From Chloroflexota bacterium (GTDB lineage: Bacteria; Chloroflexota; Limnocylindria; Limnocylindrales; CSP1-4): a DNA stretch of 15,418 bases. Location: NCBI GenBank assembly GCA_017881985.1, contig JADGQH010000047.1, positions 1-15,418 of the forward strand, read 5' to 3'. The notes below the pieces were generated by a model, which saw nothing but the letters and a program-made list of their open reading frames with translations, was not told where the DNA came from and ran no database searches. The translations under genes were made by a program, and so were the position numbers. Numbering within the stretch: position 1 is the first letter of the stretch; each line of letters opens with the position of its first letter. This document shows, piece after piece, positions 5,673-12,318 of the stretch.

Positions 5673-6893
5673 GTGAGGCGATGGACGCTCCTGCTTGCAG
5701 GAGCAGCGCTCTGGCTGTTCCTTGCCGCATTACCTGCCCTGGCGGATGGTGGACCCCACGTGTCTGCGGTGAACAACGGTGCTGTCGGCCTGGGTGCCGA
5801 CAGCTGCGCCGGTTGTCACCGAGCCCATTCCGCCCAAGGCGTACCGCTCCTCACCCAGCAGGAAGGTCCGGCCCTTTGCCTGACCTGCCACGGGACCACT
5901 GGCGTCGGCGCGACGACGGACGTCGAGTCTGGCCAGCAGTACACACCGGCCGGGGCCAGCGGAACCGACCGAGGGGGGGTCGCCCTCGGCGCCCTCCGCG
6001 GCGGCGGATTCGTTCAGGCCCGAATCGCGTCCGGGTCCGCGGTCCGAATCTCGTACCTGAGTGGCACCTCCGTACGGCTCCTTGCCAAGGTCCCCGTCGG
6101 AGCCGCTCAGAACGTCACGTCCGCCCACCTTCCCATCGTGAATGGCAAGGTCGCGGTCGGGACCGGGACGGCCTGGGGCAACGGCCCCGATAGCACCACG
6201 GGATCCGCGGGACCGGTCGTGAAGATGGATTGCGTCTCCTGCCACAACCCGCACGGGAACGGCCAGTACCGCATCCTCAATACGATTCCGGACGCGGCGG
6301 TGACTGGTACGGACACGTTCGTCCCTGCCGCCGTGGCGGCCCCCGTCACCGACGCAACCCTCCCGCCAACAGGTGACTCCCGCAACTACACCGTCATCCA
6401 GACGAACGGCGGCACCGGCACACTCCTTGCGAGCCAGGTAACCGCCCTCGCCCTGCCGCCCACGGCCGGCGACTACTTCCGCCGGAAGGTGCCGTGGAAC
6501 GGACAGACCGGCACGTCGAACGACGCGCCGAACGGTCTATCCGCGAACTTCACCACCCAGATCGCGACCTGGTGCCTCACTTGTCATACCCGCTACCTCG
6601 GCAACGGCTATGACACCAAGGAAGCCGACCCGATCTATACGTACCGCCATACGTCCAACAACACGTCGCGGAACTGCATCACGTGCCACGTCGCGCATGG
6701 CTCAAATGCGCAGATGCCGGGTCCCTACTCGAGTGTCCTGAAGAACCCGGGTGGCTCGTCCGCGCCCGTCGGCGACAGCCGCCTCCTGAAGATCGACAAC
6801 CGGGGCACGTGCCAGGCTTGCCACGATCCGACGGGGACGATCACCGCCACGAGCCCGCAGTCCGGCCCAACGCCGGTCCCTCTTCTCCCCTGA
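5673..6893 (+). CDS. Secreted six-heme c-type cytochrome (doubled-CXXCH type)
   Basis: This 406-residue protein starts at GTG 5673, set by the strong ribosome-binding site. A Sec signal peptide (RRWTLLLAGAALWLFLAALP, then ALA|DGG) predicts cleavage near residue 24. Six CXXCH heme motifs follow: CAGCH 45-49, CLTCH 69-73, CVSCH 187-191, CLTCH 301-305, CITCH 335-339 and CQACH 380-384. Three carry the CXXCHxxH doubled-CXXCH signature (CHRAH, CHNPH, CHVAH). The protein has exactly six further histidines (29, 52, 152, 194, 326, 342), enough for bis-His ligation of all hemes. Between motifs 2-3 and 3-4 are Gly/Thr/Val-rich stretches, probably beta structure. The C-terminus is Pro/Thr-rich, with no sorting signal or membrane anchor. 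The protein should be an extracytoplasmic electron carrier matured by the System II genes downstream. The substrate or partner cannot be read from sequence. Confidence 0.94.
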   Translation: MRRWTLLLAGAALWLFLAALPALADGGPHVSAVNNGAVGLGADSCAGCHRAHSAQGVPLLTQQEGPALCLTCHGTTGVGATTDVESGQQYTPAGASGTDRGGVALGALRGGGFVQARIASGSAVRISYLSGTSVRLLAKVPVGAAQNVTSAHLPIVNGKVAVGTGTAWGNGPDSTTGSAGPVVKMDCVSCHNPHGNGQYRILNTIPDAAVTGTDTFVPAAVAAPVTDATLPPTGDSRNYTVIQTNGGTGTLLASQVTALALPPTAGDYFRRKVPWNGQTGTSNDAPNGLSANFTTQIATWCLTCHTRYLGNGYDTKEADPIYTYRHTSNNTSRNCITCHVAHGSNAQMPGPYSSVLKNPGGSSAPVGDSRLLKIDNRGTCQACHDPTGTITATSPQSGPTPVPLLP

Positions 6894-6916
6894 GCTGACA
6901 CATCTCGCTCTGGCCT

Positions 6917-6946
6917 CCGCGGGCCGGCCATCACGCCGGCCCGCGG
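6917..6946 (+). terminator. Strong 12-bp hairpin between the two cytochrome genes
   Basis: CCGCGGGCCGGC (6917-6928) and GCCGGCCCGCGG (6935-6946) pair perfectly around a 6-base loop, 24 bases after the stop of the six-heme cytochrome. No T-run follows (GACCTCCCCC). It could be a terminator or partial terminator, or an RNA-stabilising hairpin that makes the first cytochrome mRNA more abundant than the second. Confidence 0.6.
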
Positions 6947-7004
6947 GACCTCCCCCTCCCTGGCACTGCCGCGCACAGGGACCACATGAGGACCTTCCCA
7001 TCCA

Positions 7005-9800
7005 ATGACCAAGACGCGCGCGTTCCAGCACCGCGCAGGCCCCGCGTTCGGGGCCTTGCTTGTGTTGGTCGCAGCCGGCCTGGCCTTCACACCGATGGTT
7101 CCGCCGGTGGGCGCGATCGACCCCACGCCGACGCCGTCGGACTCCCCCGCTCCCGCGCCGGATCCGTCTCCGTCGTTCGATCCGTCGCCGAGCCCCGCGC
7201 CCGACCCATCCCCGAGCCCTTCGCCGTCGCCCGTGCCGAGCGTCGAACCGTCTCCATCGCCGCAGCCGAGCACGGACCCGTCGCCGAGCCCTCCGCCGTC
7301 ACCTGACCCGAGCATGGAGCCGTCGCCCAGCCCTTCGCCGAGCCCGTCTCCCGAGCCGGTCCGCGGGACGCTCGCGATGACATCAGATGCACCGGCTGGC
7401 GGTCGGCATCGCATCGATCCCGGCAGCGAGCTCACCGTGCGTCTTTCCGCCCGCGTTGAGACACCGGCGAGCGCCGTTCGACTCGTCGCCGAACTGCCGT
7501 ACGGCTGGACCGTCCTCGACCCGGACGGCGGCGACGTCGATTCGACAACCCGGACCATCACGTGGCTGGTCGGTGACGTCGCGGACCAGGTGCGTGTGGA
7601 CTTCGCGCCGCGCCTGCGCGCCCCTCTGCGTTCGCCAGCCGGCGCGCCTGCCTTTACGGGCACGTTTGTCGCTCGCCTCGAGCATGTCGATGGCCTTGTC
7701 GCCACCGATTCGGCCTCCGTGCTCGTGGCTCCCGAGCTCATCGTGGCGCATTCGGTGTTTGCCCAGGTGGCCCCAGTGTCCCAGGACCCGGCCTACCTCG
7801 CCACCGACAGAGCGCTCACTGGCGTTCTCCGGTTCGACGCATTCCGGATCCGGTTCCAGGTGCGAAATGCCGACCTGCCGGGGGCTCGCATTGCTCCAAG
7901 CCTCCAATACCGTGTTGGGGGCTTCGGCACCTTTGCCGATGTCCCTGTCGGAGATGCGGTAGCCGGCCTTCCCTTCTACGTCGGCGCGGAATGGCGCAGG
8001 GCGGGCGTCGGGACGGGAACAGTCCCAGGGCAAGCGCAGGAGGCGATCTCCGCGGGGGAGATGATCGTGCGTGAAACCGACGACCCGACACAGACACCCG
8101 CCACCGGCCGCCGCGTGATGGGGCGCACCGGCACTGCCGGGATTGCCGTGCCCGGCGACTCGTATACCGAGGTGGAGTTCAGTGTTCGAGCGTCGATTGA
8201 TCTTCCGCCGGGCGCGTGGTTCGAGCTGCGGCTGACCGACGGCGGGCACGCGATTCCCGGCGCGACCATCGCCAGCGTGATCGCCGAATCGACGCCTCGG
8301 GTCGAGCTGACGCCCGGCCAACAGGCCGGCGTGCCGGTTGGCGCGCCGCCCGACGTTCGGCCATCCAACCCACGCGGCATCGCCAGCCTGGACTACCCGC
8401 TCGTCACGCCGGGCGTGATCGCCGCGACCTGGGGCAATCCCGGCGGACTCCCGGTGTACCGGCTCGCCGTTGCCGTGCCGGGCGCTCCAGACGCGCAGCC
8501 GCAGGTTGGCGCTCCCGACCTGTCGCCGCACGAGTCCAGCCCATCGCTTGATTCAGACACGTGCGCTCAATGTCACTCCGCGCACACCGCCAGCAGCAGC
8601 CCCCTGCTGTCCGCGAGCGGCGGCACCCCGCTGGGTTCGACCAGCTACCTGCTTCCGTCACTGACCGGGGTCGGCAGCTTCGCCTTGTCCGCCACCGCGA
8701 GCTCGTCCCCGTCCGATGCGATCTGCCTCACCTGCCACGATGGCAACGGCGCAACCTCCAAGGTGCAGATGCCGACCGCCTCGGCGACATCCGCAGTCGA
8801 CCAGAGCACGAGTGAGTACTTCAGCCACGACGCGGCGTCCGACGCGACCCTCCAGTGCGCGACCTGCCACAACCCGCACATCGCCACGGGCGCGCCCGCG
8901 ATCCAGACGACGACTGGCTGGACGATCGCGGGTGCCCAGCTGTCAGTCGCGGGCTCGGTCGCCATCAACGGCGCTGCCGGCACCACTCCGACGTACACAA
9001 TCCAGGACGGCTCGGCCGGCCACCAGCCCACGCGCGAGTACGAGCTCTGCCTGAAGTGCCACACGGGCGCAGCCGTACCCTCGAATGCCGGCCAGCCCCC
9101 GTCGCACCAGGCGCTGGACAAGGCCATCGAGCTGAACCCCGCCAACTACTCGTATCACCCGGTCGAGGGTGCCGGGAGGAACACGACGGCGGCGATGGCG
9201 CTGAGCCTGGCCGGAACGTCGCCCTACAAGCAATGGGATTTCACGACCGACGGCACCGTACGGTGCGTCAACTGCCACGCGGATTCCTCGAAGTACAGTT
9301 CGACGACCGCACCGGCGGCCGGCTCGGACCTGGCACCACACAGCAGCCAGTTCCGCGGGATCCTGATCCAGAACTATCGGGACCGCGTCCTCAAGTCGAC
9401 GGGCGAGGCATACGCGGCGGCAGATTCCGCCCTCTGCCTCGTCTGCCACGCCGAAGAGGGCTTCGTCAGCAACGCCTCCGGTGCCCCGACGAACTTCAGG
9501 CTCCACCAGGAACACCTGACGGGGCTTGCCGGTAAGGGGAATGGCGGTACCGACATCGACACGCCCGGCGCCGGACAGGGCAACGCGGTCTGCGCCGAAT
9601 GCCACTTCCGAATCCACGGAACGGCGCTCGCCTACCAGGTCGGCGACCGCTCGAATACGCGGCTCGTCAACTTCGCGCCGAACGTGCTTCCCGAGGGAGC
9701 CACGGGCACGCTGAAGTGGACCGCGACCGGCGTTGGCACGGGCACCTGCACGCTGACGTGCCACGGCTACGACCACGTGGCCAAGTCATACGGGCCGTAG
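7005..9800 (+). CDS. Large secreted eight-heme cytochrome with Pro/Ser linker and beta-rich N-terminal domains
   Basis: This protein has 931 residues. A signal peptide (hydrophobic about 14-30, cleavage probably near PPVGA|IDP) is followed by a Pro/Ser/Asp low-complexity linker (about 40-118). Residues about 121-245 resemble a DUF11/Ig-like beta domain (GSELTVRLSARVETPASAVR... WTVLDPDGG). Residues about 250-500 are a further beta-rich region without cysteine. The heme domain (about 505-931) has CXXCH motifs at 520, 574, 618, 682, 754, 811 and 863 and a CX3CH motif at 915-920 (CTLTCH). It has twelve non-motif histidines, including CHSAH, CHNPH and CHFRIH arrangements. No C-terminal anchor is seen. 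The layout suggests a cell-surface or extracellular electron-transfer protein. The start ATG has only a distant GAGGA (6988-6992, 12 bases), much weaker than that of the preceding cytochrome. Confidence 0.94.
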   Translation: MTKTRAFQHRAGPAFGALLVLVAAGLAFTPMVPPVGAIDPTPTPSDSPAPAPDPSPSFDPSPSPAPDPSPSPSPSPVPSVEPSPSPQPSTDPSPSPPPSPDPSMEPSPSPSPSPSPEPVRGTLAMTSDAPAGGRHRIDPGSELTVRLSARVETPASAVRLVAELPYGWTVLDPDGGDVDSTTRTITWLVGDVADQVRVDFAPRLRAPLRSPAGAPAFTGTFVARLEHVDGLVATDSASVLVAPELIVAHSVFAQVAPVSQDPAYLATDRALTGVLRFDAFRIRFQVRNADLPGARIAPSLQYRVGGFGTFADVPVGDAVAGLPFYVGAEWRRAGVGTGTVPGQAQEAISAGEMIVRETDDPTQTPATGRRVMGRTGTAGIAVPGDSYTEVEFSVRASIDLPPGAWFELRLTDGGHAIPGATIASVIAESTPRVELTPGQQAGVPVGAPPDVRPSNPRGIASLDYPLVTPGVIAATWGNPGGLPVYRLAVAVPGAPDAQPQVGAPDLSPHESSPSLDSDTCAQCHSAHTASSSPLLSASGGTPLGSTSYLLPSLTGVGSFALSATASSSPSDAICLTCHDGNGATSKVQMPTASATSAVDQSTSEYFSHDAASDATLQCATCHNPHIATGAPAIQTTTGWTIAGAQLSVAGSVAINGAAGTTPTYTIQDGSAGHQPTREYELCLKCHTGAAVPSNAGQPPSHQALDKAIELNPANYSYHPVEGAGRNTTAAMALSLAGTSPYKQWDFTTDGTVRCVNCHADSSKYSSTTAPAAGSDLAPHSSQFRGILIQNYRDRVLKSTGEAYAAADSALCLVCHAEEGFVSNASGAPTNFRLHQEHLTGLAGKGNGGTDIDTPGAGQGNAVCAECHFRIHGTALAYQVGDRSNTRLVNFAPNVLPEGATGTLKWTATGVGTGTCTLTCHGYDHVAKSYGP
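7122..7358 (+). repeat. Low-complexity Pro/Ser-coding tract within the eight-heme cytochrome
   Basis: About 79 codons of Pro-Ser, Pro-Asp-Pro-Ser and Pro-Ser-Pro patterns (residues 40-118) produce degenerate ccgtcgccgagccc-like DNA repeats. It encodes an extended, flexible linker directly after the signal peptide. Such tracts are prone to length change and to assembly error. Confidence 0.8.
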
Positions 9801-9849
9801 CGAGCCTGTTCGGCAACCACCCGGGAGAGCAGCGCACGCGTCGATGCAC

Positions 9850-9905
9850 GCGGCGCGGCGAAGGCGGGTCAGGCCGTCGCGCCGCGCGGGTGGGACCACC
9901 CGCGC
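9850..9905 (+). terminator. Tandem hairpins after the eight-heme cytochrome
   Basis: GCGGCGCG (9850-9857) pairs with CGCGCCGC (9878-9885). Immediately after, arm GCGCGGGTGG (9884-9893) is the exact inverse of CCACCCGCGC (9896-9905) around a 2-base centre. The first stem ends on two bases of the second, so they could compete. It may be a terminator without T-run, or the palindrome may be an operator for a dimeric regulator. Confidence 0.5.
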
Positions 9906-9922
9906 TCCCACCCTCTATCGAC

Positions 9923-10036
9923 GGGTACACCCAGGCCCCGTCGCCCGTATCGGTTGAGCATTCGTCCGTCGGCGCATTTGTGCCGCCCGGCGGATGGGAT
10001 CACGACCTCGCGGAGCCGACACTTCGGTGCAGGTGT
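9923..10036 (+). promoter_or_regulatory. Conserved leader element, copy B (upstream of the second TPR gene)
   Basis: This copy contains, in order, GGTAC/TACACCCAGGCCCCG (9924-9940), GTATCGG (9947-9953), CCGGCGGATGGGA (9987-9999, 12 of 13 identical to copy A), CCGAC (10016-10020) and GGTGCAGGTGT (10026-10036). GGTAC (9924-9928) can still pair with GTATC (9947-9951) through a G-U pair where copy A has A-U, so the dyad is retained although the bases differ. It may be a structured leader RNA or an operator shared by the two TPR transcripts. Confidence 0.45.
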
Positions 10037-10134
10037 CACGGACCGGGTATGGACCCGGCCGATCAACGAGGGCAATCCGAGATGCACGGAAGACGAGCAC
10101 GCGCCGGGTGGGCGCGTCCGGCCGGAGCCGCGCG

Positions 10135-11445
10135 ATGAGCGCCCCGGCCAGCACCACTCCCAGGGGCCCGGAGAAGCTGGAGCGCGAGCTCCTGTCCCGC
10201 CTCGGGCTCGACCCGTCCGCCACGCCCGAGGACGTGAGCACCGCCCACGAGACGGTCTCCGCGTATCTCGCGGCGGCGCCGCGCAGCCTGCGGGCCTGGG
10301 CACGCGTCCAGGCCTCCGGCGCCGACGAGGCGTACGCACTTCTCACGGACCCGGCCGCGCTCTCCCGTGCCGTCGCCCTTGTCGGGGCGGGCGCGCGACC
10401 GGCCGTCCTGCCCGGCGAGCCGGCGACACCTCCGGCTCGCCGGGAAACCCTCGCGCCGACCCCCGTCGCGGCACCCTCTGCCGCGACGGGGCGAGCGGCG
10501 GGTGCAACGGAGGGCACGGCCGTGCTCGCGGCTCCAACCGCGGCGGCAGCCGCGACGGCAGCGACCGCGGCGGTGCTCGTCGACGAGACCGGCCGCCGCA
10601 TCGTCAGCGACGACGAGATCGACGCCCTCCTGGCCGAGGTGGATCCGACAGCGCACCGGGAGATCGTCGGGACTGCGGCGGAGCGCGCCGCGTCGACCGC
10701 TGCCAGCACCGGCGCCACCTCCCGCCCGGGACGGCTCCTGGGAATCATCGGGTCGGCTGCCTTCCGGAACCTCGCCATCGTGGGCGCCACCGTGGCCGCC
10801 ATCGGCATCGTGGTCGTGATGGGCTTCAATGCCGGCGGCACGAGCGCCTCGGTCATCGGCGCCAATGGCAGCCCCGCCCCGAGCGCGGCGGCGAGCGCGC
10901 CGGTCCTCGACCAGGCGGCCGTCGCCGCGCTGATGGTCAAGATCCAGGCCAACCCGAAGGACGCCGACTCGCTCATGGCGCTCGGCGACGAGTACTACAA
11001 GACCGGCGACTACAAGACCGCTGGCGACTGGTACACGAAGGTCACGGCGATCGAGCCGACCGCCGTGCGCGGCTTCCTGGCCCTTGGCGCGACCGCCTTC
11101 AACCTCGGTGACGCCACCACGGCCGAGACAGCGTGGAAGCAGGTCCTGACGCTCGACGAGAAGAACGTCGAGGCGCACTACGACCTGGGCTTCCTCTACC
11201 TGAACCGCCAGCCGGCCGACATGGCCGGGGTCCAGCGCGAGTGGTCGCGCGTGGTCGCGCTCGCCCCGGACAGCGACATCGCCAAGACGGTGAAGGCGCA
11301 CCTCGACGCCCTCGCGAGCGCTGCACCAGCTTCACCGGGCGCCAGCGGGGCCCCGGCCGGCTCCCCCGCCGCGAGCGCGGGATCGTCCGCGCCTTCCGGC
11401 GCGCCTGCGTCGAGCGCCGCGCCGTCATCGAGCGCCAGGCCATGA
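10135..11445 (+). CDS. J-domain-like / transmembrane / TPR protein of the cytochrome c maturation operon
   Basis: This 436-residue protein starts at ATG 10135, with GGAG about 8 bases upstream. Earlier in-frame starts add Arg-rich sequence only. Residues about 14-80 resemble a J domain by eye: LLSRLGLDPSATPEDVSTAHETV, then DEAYALLTDPAALSRA, like ..EAYEVLSDP.. However, the HPD tripeptide is absent (AAP at that place), so classical Hsp70 stimulation is unlikely. An Ala/Pro linker (about 85-150), an acidic helix (157-172) and one transmembrane helix (about 211-230) follow. The outer part has TPR-like repeats (about 260-395: ALGDEYYKTGDYKTAGDWYTKV, read in two parts) and a Pro/Ala/Ser tail (396-436). 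The stop overlaps the ccdA start (ATGA), so it is co-translated with cytochrome maturation genes. By analogy with the CcmI TPR domain it may bind apocytochromes; this is inference. Confidence 0.84.
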   Translation: MSAPASTTPRGPEKLERELLSRLGLDPSATPEDVSTAHETVSAYLAAAPRSLRAWARVQASGADEAYALLTDPAALSRAVALVGAGARPAVLPGEPATPPARRETLAPTPVAAPSAATGRAAGATEGTAVLAAPTAAAAATAATAAVLVDETGRRIVSDDEIDALLAEVDPTAHREIVGTAAERAASTAASTGATSRPGRLLGIIGSAAFRNLAIVGATVAAIGIVVVMGFNAGGTSASVIGANGSPAPSAAASAPVLDQAAVAALMVKIQANPKDADSLMALGDEYYKTGDYKTAGDWYTKVTAIEPTAVRGFLALGATAFNLGDATTAETAWKQVLTLDEKNVEAHYDLGFLYLNRQPADMAGVQREWSRVVALAPDSDIAKTVKAHLDALASAAPASPGASGAPAGSPAASAGSSAPSGAPASSAAPSSSARP

Positions 11446-12305
11446 CCGTCGGGGCCGGGATCGGCCTCCTCGTCGCATTCCTCGGAGGCGTGGTCTCCTT
11501 CGCGTCGCCGTGCTGCCTGCCGCTCGTGCCGGCCTACATCGGGTACATGGTCGGCGCCACGGGAGCGGCGGACCGCCGGCGAAGCCTCTTCCACGGACTC
11601 GCGTTCGTGACCGGCTTCACGCTCGTCTTCGTCGCCTTCTGGGCCTCGATCGGCGCGATCGGGTACGCCCTGGCCGACAACGCGAAGTACCTCCGCCAGC
11701 TCGGCGGGGCCGTCCTCATCGTCCTGGGCCTCCAGGTCGCCGGCGTGATCAACCTCCGGGCGCTGTGGCGCGACACGCGCCCGATGCCCGCGTTCGGCGG
11801 CGCCCTGGCGCGTGGCGCCATGGCGGGTGGCGGAGTGAGTGGTGCCGGCGGCACGATCACGAGCCGCGCCATGGCCGGCAGCGGCACGATGACGAGCGGC
11901 GCGATGGCCGGCGGCGGCACGATGACGCTCGGCGGCGGCCCCGGCGCGGGCATGCGCCTGCGCGGTCCCGGCTACGGCCGGTCGCTCCTCTTCGGGGTCG
12001 TCTTTGCCGCGGGCTGGAGCCCCTGCATCGGCCCGATCCTCGGCGGGATCATCGGCCTCGCCTCCACCACCGGGAGCGTGGCCCAGGGCACCGTCCTTCT
12101 CCTCGCCTATGCGGCCGGGCTCGCCGTGCCGTTCCTGGCCGTCGCCATGGGCGCGACGTGGGTCGCCCGCCGGCTCGGCTGGGTCGGACGTCACCACCGC
12201 GTCGTCTCGCTCGTGAGCGGGGCGATGCTCATCGGCCTCGGCCTTCTCATGGTCACCAACCTGCTCGCGCGTCTCGCGGCGTTGACAGCGCCGCTCGGCG
12301 GCTGA
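11442..12305 (+). CDS. ccdA: Cytochrome c biogenesis protein CcdA (transmembrane thiol-disulfide transporter)
   Basis: This 287-residue DsbD/CcdA-family membrane protein passes reducing equivalents from cytoplasmic thioredoxin to extracytoplasmic ResA. The start at ATG 11442 overlaps the previous stop by 4 bases. Six hydrophobic segments are visible, in two similar halves. The first has FASPCCLPLVPAYIGY (C24; an extra C25 is present), and the second has GWSPCIGPILGG (C195). C24 and C195 are the expected redox pair. An unusual insert separates the halves (about 113-178), rich in Gly, Met, Thr and Ala. It carries repeated units GAMAGGG..TITS, RAMAGSGTMTS and GAMAGGGTMTL. Typical family members have a shorter, non-repetitive loop there. 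The gene is followed at once by resB, so its role in System II maturation is well supported. Confidence 0.95.
   Translation: MTVGAGIGLLVAFLGGVVSFASPCCLPLVPAYIGYMVGATGAADRRRSLFHGLAFVTGFTLVFVAFWASIGAIGYALADNAKYLRQLGGAVLIVLGLQVAGVINLRALWRDTRPMPAFGGALARGAMAGGGVSGAGGTITSRAMAGSGTMTSGAMAGGGTMTLGGGPGAGMRLRGPGYGRSLLFGVVFAAGWSPCIGPILGGIIGLASTTGSVAQGTVLLLAYAAGLAVPFLAVAMGATWVARRLGWVGRHHRVVSLVSGAMLIGLGLLMVTNLLARLAALTAPLGG
11814..11930 (+). repeat. In-frame tandem repeat in the ccdA inter-half loop
   Basis: Two adjacent 33-bp units (11865-11897 and 11898-11930) match at about 28 of 33 bases and encode RAMAGSGTMTS and GAMAGGGTMTL. An earlier unit (11814-11864) encodes the same pattern with six extra residues. 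The repeats keep frame and add methionines to the loop. They may expand or contract between strains. Confidence 0.75.
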
Positions 12306-12318
12306 CGGAGGCGCACGA

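Larger units (their letters stand above)
9801..10134 (+). other. 334-bp non-coding region between the cytochromes and the maturation operon
   Basis: I see no convincing gene here; open frames crossing it are extensions or shadows of neighbours. It holds an 8-bp stem (9850-9857 with 9878-9885), an adjoining 22-bp palindrome (9884-9905), a possible termination zone for the cytochrome transcript, and a leader element (9923-10036) resembling the one before the first TPR gene. A promoter for the maturation operon is expected here, but no clean -35/-10 pair stands out. Confidence 0.7.

Noticed and set aside
5630..6193. ATG 5633 frame (about 187 codons) overlapping the six-heme cytochrome
   Set aside because: It reads across the ribosome site and out of frame through the cytochrome as Arg/Pro-rich sequence with no motif.
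7122..7358. Possible CRISPR or satellite array
   Set aside because: The repeats are degenerate, in frame and encode a Pro/Ser linker; there are no regular spacers.
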